A DNA stretch of 64,000 nt from Gnetum montanum (lineage: Eukaryota > Streptophyta > Gnetopsida > Gnetales > Gnetaceae): the NCBI GenBank assembly GCA_015680685.1, contig MNCI01030123.1, positions 91,686 to 155,685 of the forward strand, given 5' to 3'. The notes under the pieces are model-generated. The model saw only the letters and a program-made list of their open reading frames with translations, did not search any database and was not told where the DNA came from. Of the stretch, positions 33,740-45,092 are shown in pieces; position 1 is the first letter of the stretch; the number at the start of each line of letters is the position of its first letter. The translations under genes were made by a program, and so were the position numbers.

Positions 33740-34591
33740 TGATGAGCGGCGAGGTATCCCTATGCTCAACCATATGAATATGAGTGTACACACACAATCC
33801 TATTGAATTCCAAGGACTAAGTTCTTATGCGCCTTTACAAAACCTGGACGAGTTAGTCAATCATTATCTTCCCAAGCTTACTTGTATAGTGCGATTGTAT
33901 GATTAAGTAAACTTGAGGTATATGATTTTTATATATTTTTATGTTTTATGTCCTAGTGCTACAAAGGGAGAAGTGAACTAATTAAGTAATCAATATAATT
34001 TAACTAATCGACTATGCTCTAACTAGTCCTAACACCAGCATCTATTCCCACTTGCCGTCCAATCTTGAACCAGTGCAACACTACTGGGATTACCAAACGC
34101 TAATCGTTACTAGGTTACCAAGTGTTCCATGCATGCTCAAAGTGGTCGTACTGAGTGTGCTTACTTGGGAGAGTTGACAAGGTGAGAGAGAGAGAAAGAA
34201 CATTAATTAACTAAGGAAAGCATTAAATAACTATAAATAACATTAAATAAGCGATTCTGAATACTGCAAGGTTTATCGCAAAGTTCATCTTTATTTCCAC
34301 CCACAAGGTGTTCTCAAGTACACAATGCTCAAATAAAGATCCATTAGCTTTATGACTCCTACTGCGAACACTCAGAAATAATTCTAACTTTGAGAAGGGA
34401 AAAAGGCAAGAGTTCAAGTAAGGAGCTAAGACTAATTAACTAACTATTTCCAAACCAAGTGTGCCTACCTCTTATTTATAGGTGACAAGACAAGCCTTGA
34501 TATCGAATGTCTAATATCACTTGGAAGACTCCGATATCATGTACCCGATATCGTGGATGTGATATCGTAGCCCCGATATCGCAGCTCATCA
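33740..34591 (-). repeat. 3' LTR of A3 (852 bp)
   Basis: TGATGAG...CTCATCA, near-copy of 42638-43442 and of 56495-57343. Minus-strand TATA box at 34473-34480 and five GATATC boxes at 34498-34584. Confidence 0.88.
34498..34584 (-). promoter_or_regulatory. GATATC palindrome cluster, 3' LTR of A3
   Basis: Five GATATC boxes plus one AATATC, just upstream (minus strand) of the TATA box at 34473-34480. Contexts are less CG-rich than in A1. Confidence 0.55.
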
Positions 34592-36282
34592 TACCTCCAT
34601 GACTAAATGAGAATCCATCCTCAAGTTCCTTACAAAATATTGGGAAGGTATGGGATTATTGACTGAATAAGAACTAACAGCGATAGGGAATAATAGACTC
34701 AAAGTGCCTGGTGAACGGATCAACAAACATATTACAACATTGGTATTCACATCCATTATGATGAACACTATACATAGATGACATCCAAACCCTCATCCAA
34801 AAACTTGAAGAGAAAGAGAGAGAGAAAAGAAAATAAGGTGTGTTGATGCCTATGTCAGAAATGTGCATTCTATTGTTCATCCATAGCCATATGACCAAAC
34901 TTGTTCCTTGCGTAAATGTTCCAACTCCAGTCCAACTTGAGTGCTTCCTCCTATCCCAGTCCATTATTCATGTAATCACCATCTACACACACAACACAGT
35001 CATGAATTAGTAAGGATAGATAAGATACAATGTAGTTGATACCTTTCCCTGATATGAAGTACCTTAGCTAGGTTGTGGGTATGGAAGATACTGGGTTAGA
35101 GGTTTTTAATTGATAACTACCCAAGGTGTAGGGGTGAGATAGGTAATTGAATGGAAACATTTGTGACAGGGCCCCCACAACTAAGAGTAAACCTCCGGTA
35201 GTGATAGTGTGGAAAAACTGAAGGAACAATGAAAATGAGGGCAATAACAATGATGAAGCTAATAAAATGGATGTCATGGATGGGGATGAAACAAAAAATG
35301 GTTGATTACAAAGAATGTTTAAGGAAAAGAACTTAACAATTGCACCAAAAAGGAATGCTAGTGGGTCCTCCACAAAGTAGGCTCATGCCTTTTATGCCCT
35401 GATAGACCCACAAATCAAAGAATTCGTAGGCTCTCAGAATGACATATGAAAAAATGATTAAGAACTTACCCACAAGAGTTTAGCGAAGACTAACAATGTG
35501 TCAACCAAGACATAGACTAATCATAAAACCAGTAATGAGGTGGAAGATGGGAAGAAATATGAAAGGAGAGGAAGAAATGGAATGAAATCCCAAGAGCAAG
35601 GTTGTGTAAGGTCCCTTATGTATTGTGGTTAAGATAATTGAATAAAATTCATTTCAAGTCTAGACTTGCCAACCACATCCAGTGACCTCGCATTAATACA
35701 TTTGACCAACCCATCCTCATGAAGCAACAAGAATGCATCCATTGAGTCACCACCATTCTAAGGAGAGAAAGATAGGAAAGCAGGAAGTGAGAAAGGGCCT
35801 TAGTTACAGGGAACCTTCAAGCATGGGTAACATGTCTTTCCAGTGCCATAACCAATTTTTGTAGCCCATATTTCTTTATTATGTCTAAGGGGTGTGCTTT
35901 GAATTTCCACTAGTTTTTTTTTTTTTTTTTTTNATTCATTAATAATTTTTTCTTAGAAAAAAGGGACAATAGACTTTCAAAAAAAGGGGAACCATAGAAT
36001 TGAATGGATGACGTGGACTCATTGCTTATTTTATCAAAAGAACCATATCTTAGTATCAACATTGAACATCAAAGGTAAAAACCAAACATTAGCAATCAAC
36101 ATTATTATAGTCCAACCCACCATCATGAGCACTTATTATATGATGAATGAAAGTAAATCAAACAAAGCGATAGTAAAAATGTGAATGATGGTGTAAAAAA
36201 AATAAGAAAAATTGAAAAGATGTGTAAAACAAAAATACAAAAAGAGCTGAGGGCTTAGAATGGTTAGAATTGGTGGCCATCT
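34592..36282 (-). other. 3' non-coding region of A3 with two polypurine-like motifs
   Basis: Terminal tract at 34592-34604 and an internal copy at 35172-35182 (cccccacaact on the plus strand); the pol-end copy lies at 36283-36293. Homologous to 16005-17350. A T run ends in one unknown base at 35933. Confidence 0.65.
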
Positions 36283-37560
36283 CCCCCACAACTGAGTTGG
36301 AAGGAGGATATCCGAAATAATGAGTAGGGTTGTCCACCAACAAAGGTAGTATGGATACTGGCTATTCTAGGCTCATGGAAAGGTTTGGTTTGTTAGATGT
36401 TGATCAACAATTTCTTATCTGGGCTCTCAAGTTTGTAAATCATAATGGCTCTTGAAGGAAAAGTTGCATGAATAATATAAGGTCCTTCCCACAGTGTTTT
36501 AAATTTAGTGCATTGTGGCATGTGTGTGGGGTTCCAATAAAGATCCTTACCTCCCGATTGGTACTTAACTTTTCTAATTTTAAGGTCATGACATCATTTA
36601 TTAAAATCATTGTGCAATTCATTAGATAACAAGGCGACTAATCGATTCTCATCTAGCAAGTTAAGATTCATTAACCATTCTTTTTGTGCTAGATTGAGGT
36701 CAAGATTAAGGTCACAGGCTATGGATAGTGTACGGAGTTCTGCTTGAATAGGAAGCGTTGGGAGTTTTTTGTACACTCACTCGTAGGGAGAGTAGCCTAT
36801 AGGGAGTTTTCATGTGGAGCAGTATGCCCAAAAACCCTCATTTAGTTTGGTGCTCCAGTCTCGCCTACATTTGCTAATGGTTCTTGTCAGTATTTTCATA
36901 ATCTCCCTATTGGTTACTTCAGCCTAACCATTCACTTGAGAGTGGTATGGTGTAGTCAGTTTTTGTTCAACTCCTAAGCATTGCATCAACTTTTGAAAAT
37001 TCACACCCATAAAATATGTACCATTATTTGAAATAACTGCACAAGGCACACCAAACCTGTTAATGATTTGTTGTTGAACAAATCATGCAATTGTAGATGA
37101 TGTACAATCTATAACAGTGGCTACTTCTACCCACTTTGTAAAATACTCAACAACAAAAACAATGTAGGTTTTTCCATTGGACATTGGTGTAATACACCCC
37201 ATAAAATCAATTCCCCATATGTTGAAGGGTTCTAAAGGTTGAATCCATTATTGTGAACCCTCCATTCTAGCAGTTATTTCCCCATCACGTTGGCAGTGCT
37301 CACAAGATTGGATGAAATGATGAGTGTCTTGGAACAATGTAGGCCAATAATATCCTACAAGAAAGATTTTAATGGTTGTTTGTCTCCCAGCATAATGACC
37401 CCCACAAAGACCCTCATGAGCATCTTGGAGAACTCGTAATTAATCTACATGGGAAACACACCATCGAACCAAGCCATCGGGACATACCTTATAAAGGCAT
37501 CCATTGATTTGCATGAAATATTTGGCTCGATGAAGAAACTGCTATTTCTTTTTAGCATCC
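36283..37560 (-). pseudogene. Integrase region of A3
   Basis: Minus-strand blocks: the HHCC zinc-binding part near 37250-37420; the core with GIDFMG (first Asp, near 37206); ISNNGTYF near 37000, where the second catalytic Asp is Asn; AEVTNREI near 36900, with Glu kept; and a C-terminal LWEGPYII block near 36490. Stops interrupt it (e.g. VNG*AEV, a Gln position). The enzyme would insert the cDNA into the genome. Confidence 0.8.
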
Positions 37561-37629
37561 AACACTTGTGGTGTTTCTTGTGTAAGGAGATAGGTAAGAA
37601 TGCCACTATACTAATTTATTTCCATAGTT

Positions 37630-38100
37630 AATTGATTATTTACTACACCTGCAAAGATGAATTCAATAGAAAAGTGATCATAAAGCAGATATTCATCCTC
37701 TTTGTTGTTCCATTTTAACAAAGATAAATGATCAACAAAAAAGTTCTCGATGCCATTATGATCTATCATTGTAAGATCAAACTCTTGTAGGATTGCGAGC
37801 CATCATATGATAAGAGGGCTCACCGTTGGTTTATTTAGCAGGAACCGAATTGCACTATGTTCTGTGTGTACAAATACCTTATAGCCCAATACATAATGCC
37901 TGAATTTATCTAGTGTAAACACCATAGCCATTAATTCCTTTTCCATTGTGGTGTAATTGAGTTGTGCACCAGCAATACTTCAACTTGCACAGTAAATGTA
38001 ATAGGGTTGTTTCTGGTTATCTAACTATGTAAGTATAGCTCCTAAAGCAAAGTTGGACGCACTAGTCATTATATGGAATGGTCTAGACTAGTCAGGAGCT
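37630..38100 (-). pseudogene. RNase H region of A3
   Basis: Minus-strand blocks matching the A2 RNase H: ASNFALGAILT, CASRSIAGAQLNYTT, KELMAMVF.LDKFRHYVLGYKVFV, HSAIRFLLNKP, then DLTMIDH. It degrades the RNA strand of the hybrid during reverse transcription. Catalytic Asp positions are partly changed. Confidence 0.75.
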
Positions 38101-38109
38101 TGTAGAATA

Positions 38110-39165
38110 GGTGTTTCTACAAGCTTCTATTTTAAAGTTTGAAAAGCTAACTCACATTCTTTGGTCCATTGAAAAGGTACGTCCTTTTTCGTTAGTTTAA
38201 CCAATGGTTTTGCAACCCTTGAAAAGTTCTCTATGAATCTTCCATAATAGCCAGTGTTTCCAAGGAATGATCATATGTCTTTTACAGTTTCAAGTTGACG
38301 CGTGATTCCTTGGATGACTTTAATCTTTTTAGGGTCTACCTCTATCCCTGTTTGTGAAATCTTATGCCCTAATACTATGCCTTCTCGGACCATTAAATGG
38401 CTTTTTGCTAGTTGAGCCTTAAATTGGTTTCAACACATTGTTTTAGTACATGCTCTAATTGGTCCAGTTCTTGATCGAAGTTCACTCCGTAGCTGGAGAA
38501 ATCATCCATGAAGACTTCTACACCATTCCCTATTTGCTGTTGAAAGATACTTAAACGTTGAAATGTTGCAAGAGCATTGCACAAGCCAAATAGCATCTAT
38601 TTGTATGCAAATTTCCCCTAAGGACTTGTGAACATGGTCTTAGCTTGGTCTTCTGGTGCTATTTAGATTTGGTTGTATCCACTGTATCCATCTAGAAAAC
38701 TATAATAGCGATGCCCTACAATGGTGTCTAAGACTTGGTCAATGAATGGCAATGAAAAGTGGTCTTTGAATGTTGCCATGTTTAGTAACCTAAAGTGTAT
38801 ACACATCCTCCATGTACCTCCCTTTTGGGCACAATAACTAATGGACTAACCCATTCGCTATTAGCAATGGGGTAGATGAACCCAGCTTTTAGAAGTTGTT
38901 CAATTTCTTCTTTAATCACTTACTTTAGCTTTGGGTTCAACCGCCTCTGCAGTTTTCATCGAGGCTTCATGGAGGGATCAGTGTAAATCCTATGTTGGCA
39001 TATCCTAGGGTCTATTTTAGTTAATTCGAGATATGAACAAGCGAAATCCTTCAACCATTTGTTCACCATTTTTAGCAATCTCTCTTTTTGTTGAGAAGCA
39101 AGCCGAGCATTAATAATTACCGCTTTTCCATTTTTGAGAAATGTGTACCCCATACCGGTGGGCAA
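38110..39165 (-). pseudogene. Reverse transcriptase region of A3
   Basis: Minus-strand RT blocks: DPRICQHRIYTDPSMKPR at the start (39165 downwards), a DHFPLPF-type block near 38760, MLFGLCNALATFQR near 38590, and the catalytic box FMDD (38501-38512) in VFMDDFSSYG. FMDD instead of YMDD/YVDD is usual in Athila/Tat-like RTs. Interrupted by several stops. Confidence 0.82.
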
Positions 39166-39499
39166 TGATTTTAACTTTAGGAGCTCTTACTTAAAGTTTT
39201 CAAGGATTTCCAACTTTCCCCAGTTGATATTTTCAATGTCGAGACTTCGAAGTTGGCAATGGGCTTACTCTAATGTGTCTATGCTATTGATGTAAGCGCA
39301 AATCAAACCCTTAGTTGTTTCCATGCATATAGTTGAGTTGCTCTCTTGGTCAGCTGTCAGCCACTGAATGCCTTCTTGTCATATGGATGCTAAATATAGG
39401 AATCTTTGTATGTTAGTTACTTGTGCACACTAGTTGCATGCAAGAAATGTTAAACATTGTACAAACTAGGACTTCTGCACGCAACTACACCCTATGTCA

Positions 39500-39960
39500 C
39501 TATATGCGATGCACGGAACTTTCTTCTTCTTGATCTTTCCAAATGTATTTTCCTTTGATATTTCTAGGGAAAGATCTTGTATTCCTAGGCATGCATCAAT
39601 TGTGCTTAGCCATGCTCTTCCTATTATGACAGGGAAGCCCTCCTTACAGTTGTTGAGTTAAATCACTAGGAAGTCAACTAGATACGACCATCCACAAACA
39701 ATGGTAACAATGTCCTTCACTAGTCCTAATGGGACAATGATGGACTGGTCAACCAGCTCTAAATGATGTTACTCTTTTTTAGTGGAGGCAAGTTCCAAGA
39801 TTTGTACATTTCTTGAGAGATTAAGTTGACACTAGAACCTAAATCCAAAAGAGCTTTACACGGCTCATTCCCAATGATTTGTAAATATATAAGAGGACTC
39901 CTAGGATTAGAGAATTTCCTAGGAAGATGTCCAGCCTTAATCTAATCGGTAATGGCATGC
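39500..39960 (-). pseudogene. Aspartic protease region of A3
   Basis: Minus-strand ALLDLGSSVNLIS near 39800-39860. The active-site DSG has become DLG, as in A2. It is followed by EMYKSWNLPPLKKSN and, further on, an IIGRAWLS-type block near 39610. Confidence 0.7.
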
Positions 39961-40189
39961 ATCAACATGACCATGTGTGTTGAATGTGGCCTTTGTTTTG
40001 AAGGGAGTTCCAAAGTTTCAGATGATGGTGAGGCATTTGGACAATTAGCCACTTGTGGCTGTAAGGACTTAGTTGGACTATTGGTTCTAAAGAAAGGTCT
40101 CTTCTTTGTGCAATTGTCTGAACCAACAATAGGGTGAGGATTAACAGCCCTTGTAGCGTTACATTGTTGTGGCTGGGCAGGGAGCTCAC

Positions 40190-42499
40190 CCTACATGGCT
40201 GGAGCAGGTGGTAATGGAGTTAAGGGTGGAAGAGATGTAGCTGAATGAAAAGGATAATATGTTTGTGGAACATCACCTCTAGGAGAAGGAGTTCTATAAT
40301 ACTCATGGGTTTAGTAGTGAGGTTGGGGAGCAACGTGACTAGTAGAGTCATGTGGAGAGATTGGCTACTACACATATTATCCATATAGGTCGGATTGACA
40401 GTAAGGGTACTGTTGACATGGTGGTGGCATTCCCCATGATTGTGAGTGCTACCATTGTTGATACTACTCATTTGGTTGTGGTGGAGTTCCACTTGGATAA
40501 TACATCAAGGTTTGGTGGAACTGCCTTGGGTTACCTTGGGGATAAGATAACCTTTGGGGTGTTTTCCTTCTATTTAATCATGAGTTGAGTGCATACACCC
40601 AAGACTCTTGTAGATGTGAGATTATAGGGAAACATCCTTTAGGATAGTCATATTGGCATATCTCACATCCACCATCATTATTTGTATCTGAATCCACAAC
40701 CTCTTCGATGATGGCAACTTTTCCCTTACCTTTGTTATGTGCATATTTAGCTTCTCTCTTTTTTCTCTTTTCTCAATCACTACCTTCCTCTCTAGACTCC
40801 TCTACTATTTTGATAACTATTTAAAATCTATTATCTAGGGAGTCCCACATTTGGTCCACCTTGTTGATACTTCCAATGAAATTTTTTGATTGGACAAGGT
40901 TTTCCTATTCACCATCTCTTCAAGTGGTGACTCTTTTTCATCCTCACAAAATCTAACTCCCTTCTTTCGGAGGGAAAGATCTCTATTATATTCTTTCGCA
41001 CTCTCTATTTTCTTGAACTCACCTTCCTCTTTAGCAACTTGCTCCAACAATCTTTGTACTTGATGAGCCCTAAGCTCAAATAGCCTTCCTTAGGCATAAG
41101 TTCCAAGGATCCTTCGTGTTTCATGCCTAAGCCCATCTACAAGATGGCTTAGTTGTTCCCTTTGCGAGTAACCATGGCTTGGACAATGATGTAATAGTGC
41201 ATAATATTGGCCCATTGTAGCATCCAAGGGTTTATGTCCTTCTTGTTTCCATCCTTGGATTTTCTTTCACAGGTTGGACACTCAGGAGTACATTTGATAC
41301 TTATCATTGAACAGTTCTAACATGGTACTACATCAGCAAATGGATTTCGGTTCTAAGGATCGGTACTAGCTTTCTACTTCCTTGATCAATGTCCATGGAA
41401 ACAACTTGAGTTTTTGCCACTCATTTTCTATGTTTTGCAAGGCACATGCATCTTGAAATGCTTGCAAGTGATTTTGAGGATCAACATTGTATCCCCCTTC
41501 AAATCGTGGGATATTGTTCATGTCCAATCTTTTGATCCTACTATCTTTTTGGTGCCTTTTGGGATTCTAACAACCTTAGTTATATCTAGCATACTTTGGG
41601 TAGCGAGTAGGGGTTCATTGTAATTGTACTGTCTATGGCATCTATAATGCCTATGTTGTTCCCTACTCTCCTTCCTTTCATGATGAGTTTATCTAGAATT
41701 CCCTCATCCCCTTTCTTGGTTACTTTGTCTATGATTCTTGTTTCACTTACCATTATCCTTAGGATCTTTTTCCTTACAACTGTGTCCAGATCCTGAAGGA
41801 AAGGGTGAAGGAGATGATGAAGATGAAGAAGAAGAGGACAGTCACCATGATGGTGCCTGCTTTCTTCTCTTTGGTGGTTATGGCCTCAATCATGGTTACG
41901 ATCAGAATGTCCATCTTTGTCATGTGTTTGTGTTCCTTTTTCAGACCCTTTGTGTCTATCGGTACCAGAATCTAGGTTATGGATAGTTGAGTAAAGATTC
42001 TGATACACCATCCCTTGACTAAAGTCAATGGTAGGAACATCATTGTGTGGGAGACTTCTTGAGGCAGGTTCACCACCCTCATTTTCACCTATGACATATG
42101 GGACATTCTCAGACAACTTTTTCTTCATGGATTCATGACGTCTCTCCTATTGGAGATCCCTTTGATGTTGTGGCTCCATGGGTCATACTCTATCGAGTCA
42201 TGATCATGCATAATGTACTCTATCTGTAAGTGCTACATACCAATTCGTGTGAGATCACGAAGGAGCATGCCCAGAACTGAGCGATTGGGAGGTAACACTA
42301 TGTTACCTTCTAAATCACGCCAACGTAGTTGTTCATCCTGGTGGAGGATAAAGATAAAGTTTGGTATATACTCATCGGGATGAACGTATACCACACGAAA
42401 CCGTTGAGGGACTGGTGGATTATCATATGTAGTACGCCTCCAATTGTTCCCTGTATTGGACCTAGGCAGTGAAACGCTCTCGTAAGAAGAAGGAGACAT
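40190..42499 (-). pseudogene. gag region of A3
   Basis: Starts MSPSSYESVSLPRS at 42499 and runs to the Pro-rich linker near 40200. The N-terminal block (YVHPDEYIPNFIFILHQDEQLRWRDLEGN) matches A1 and A2. Capsid blocks lie near 41050-41560 and a zinc-knuckle block near 40640-40690, in which the His has become Tyr (CEICQYDYPKGC). Several stops and frameshifts. Confidence 0.8.
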
Positions 42500-42618
42500 A
42501 ATTGTCTATTCAGTGTACAATACTTTTCATTTTAATAATTGTAAGATAACCAACCCTAAGGGTTCGTTCCAATGATGTGAAGATTTCCTAAGTTCTAGCT
42601 AGTGCACAAACAACAAAG

Positions 42619-42636
42619 TCCTTGACAACGGCGCCA
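42619..42636 (-). other. Primer-binding site (tRNA-Asp), A3
   Basis: Minus strand TGGCGCCGTTGTCAAGGA, 15 of 18 matches to the tRNA-Asp complement. Confidence 0.85.
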
Positions 42637-42637
42637 A

Positions 42638-43442
42638 TGATGAGCGGCAAGCTATTCCTATGCTCAACCATACAAATATGAGCATACACACATGATTCGG
42701 TCAAATTCTAAGGACTAAGTGCTTATGTGCCTTTACAAAACCCAGACGAGTTAGTCAATCGTTGTCTTCCCAAGCTCACTTGTATAGCACAATTGTATGG
42801 TTAAGTAAACTTGAGGTATATGATATTTATATATTTTTATGTTTTATGTCCTGGTGCTACAAAGGGAGAAGTGAACTAATTAAGTAACCAATTTAATTTA
42901 ACTAATCAACTATGCTCTAACTAGTCCTAACACCAGCATCTGTTCCCACTTGCCGTCCACATCCTGAATCAGTGCAACACTACTGGGATTACCAAACACT
43001 AATCGTTACTAGGTTACCAAGTGTTCCATGCATGCTCAAAGTGGTCATATTGAGTGTGCTTACTTGGGAGAGTTAACAAGGTGTGAGAAAGAGAAAACAT
43101 TAATTAACTAAGGAAAGCATTAAATAAGCAATTTTAAATACTGCAAGGTTTATCGCAAAGTTCATCTTTATTTCCGACCACAACGTGTGCTTAGGTACAC
43201 AATGCTCGAATAAAGATCCATTTGCTTTATGACTCCTACGGTGGGCAGTTAGAAATAATTTTAACTCTGAGAAGGGAAAAGGCAAGAGTTTGGGTAAGAG
43301 ACTAAGACTAATTAACTAACTATTGCCAAACCAAGTGCGCTTGCCTCTTATTTATAGGCGACAAGACAAACCCTGATATCAGATGTCCGATATCGCTCGC
43401 TTGGAAGGTTCCAATATCGTGGCCTGATATCGCGGCTCATCA
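42638..43442 (-). repeat. 5' LTR of A3 (805 bp)
   Basis: Partner of 33740-34591. TATA box at 43349-43356 (minus) and three GATATC boxes at 43375-43435. Confidence 0.88.
43375..43435 (-). promoter_or_regulatory. GATATC cluster, 5' LTR of A3 (reduced)
   Basis: Three GATATC boxes and one AATATC. It is shorter than in the 3' LTR, so boxes have been lost between the two LTRs of one element. Confidence 0.5.
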
Positions 43443-43522
43443 ACTTGCATAACCAAAATAAGGTCTACACCATGAAGAAAATCAATTTAATGTATTACCA
43501 AGAGAACTTTTTTTTTTTTTTT

Positions 43523-43649
<127 letters not shown>

Positions 43650-43653
43650 TTAG

Positions 43654-44480
43654 TTGATGGCACAAGCTGTTGTTTGGACAAGATCATCATTTCAAATTCC
43701 AGGATGGGCATGCATGGGTCCTCACCATCAACCACCGTCTTCGAATTCATGCGACCCACCTATATCTTCTAGCACGGAGAACAGCAGAACAAATTTAGTG
43801 GACTGCAATGGTGTAAAAACCTTGGACAACGAATCAACATCCAATGATGAGGTTTATGCAGATTCCCCTTGGGAACAAAGCCGAAGATGGAAATACTTGC
43901 ATTCCCATACTAATCATCAAGATTACAAAGAACAAGTGATTAAAGGAGAAGATGATGAAGAATTATTGGCACCCAATTCCATCATGGATCACCCAGGTGA
44001 GGAAGAAGATATAAATGAGGAATATCTTTGGTATCAGATTGAAGAAGAGCTGAAGCGCAAAACCGAGAATGAAGAGCGAAAACTAGACGAAGAAGAGGCT
44101 ACAGCAGCAAAAGAAACTATAGAAGAAGAGGAGAATGTTGTTGCTTCAATAGCTGCTGAAATCACAGGCCATCGTCACACTGGCGTAGAGAATGCTTCAT
44201 CCGATGCAAGTGAAAATATGAGATTTTATATTCCTGGTTATGCATATTGTCTGTAGCTTAGCTTCTGATTGTGTTGATGAGCATGAAGGGACACGCACCA
44301 AAATTGAGATCTACCTCATTCCCAGAGCACTTTATGGGAAGGTGAAACTGTCCCAGACAATGATAAGTGATCATTACATGCCTGTTTACATGAGTGTAAT
44401 GGAGCAGTTGATACTTGAGCTTCAATAGCATATCAGTGATTCAGAAGAATACGTGTTGGACAAGAGTATCTAACGTAACT
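43654..44480 (+). pseudogene. Acidic protein relic, unrecognised
   Basis: Open for 200 codons (43654-44256), then continuing in another frame to 44428 (RTKIEIYLIPRALYGKVKLSQT). The first part is Ser/Asn-rich, then strongly Glu/Asp-rich with a helical segment (QIEEELKRKTENEERKLDEEEATAAKE). A further block (DFDFEVSASPAVAEGL, near 44550-44600) may be the next exon. The composition and block structure suggest a real host gene that has decayed. I do not recognise the family. Confidence 0.45.
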
Positions 44481-45092
44481 GAGGATATGTCCCAGTTGGT
44501 ATTCCATTGATTTTTTTCCACAGCTGATCAAATATCAACCACCTCATAAATATGATTTTGATTTTGAAGTGTCTGCATCACCAGCAGTAGCTGAAGGATT
44601 GGTGATGCTCAAGGCTGTGAATTCCGTTTTCAAATTCCCAAAGTCATTATTGGCAGCATACTAAAGCAGATCTGTTGCATCAAATGTAAACCAGCCAGAT
44701 AATGTTGTTGCACGAGAGGATTGAGAAATGGGACGATTTTCTGATTGTCTTGCAGATGTAATTGAAGAAGAACAAAATGTTTTGATTTATCGGGCAAAAT
44801 AATCATAATCATATCCTAAACTTGCTTCAAGATTATTGACAAATTCATGTGTGTGTGTGTGTTTTTTTTTTTTATTTTCTTTTTGAAAAAGATCAACAAC
44901 GCCTTTAAACTTGCTGGTGCCTGGTAATGATTCGCTCCAGTCAACTTCGTAAATGCACTGTTCACCATATAAGTCTTCGTAGTCATACGTTATACCATGA
45001 GTGGCTTACTCACAGGAGGGTTCATTTGTAAAGCTTTAATTACTAAATTTCTTCACCCTACCGATTAACATCCTGCTGCCTTCAGAAAATTA
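44481..45092. other. Spacer between two relics
   Basis: Holds the possible last block of the acidic protein (44540-44640) and a (GT)n run followed by T (about 44850-44872). Nothing else supported. Confidence 0.4.

Larger units (their letters stand above)
33740..43442 (-). mobile_element. Element A3: Ty3/gypsy, full gag-pol layout, decayed (minus)
   Basis: 3' LTR 33740-34591, internal region 34592-42637, 5' LTR 42638-43442. Flanks are ACTTA (33735-33739) and ACTTG (43443-43447). The PBS and polypurine tract are both in place. Order on the minus strand: gag, protease, RT, RNase H, integrase, 3' non-coding region. All coding parts carry stops and frameshifts. The first base of the target duplication is the last base of the family-B LTR, so A3 landed right at the edge of B2. 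Confidence 0.85.
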
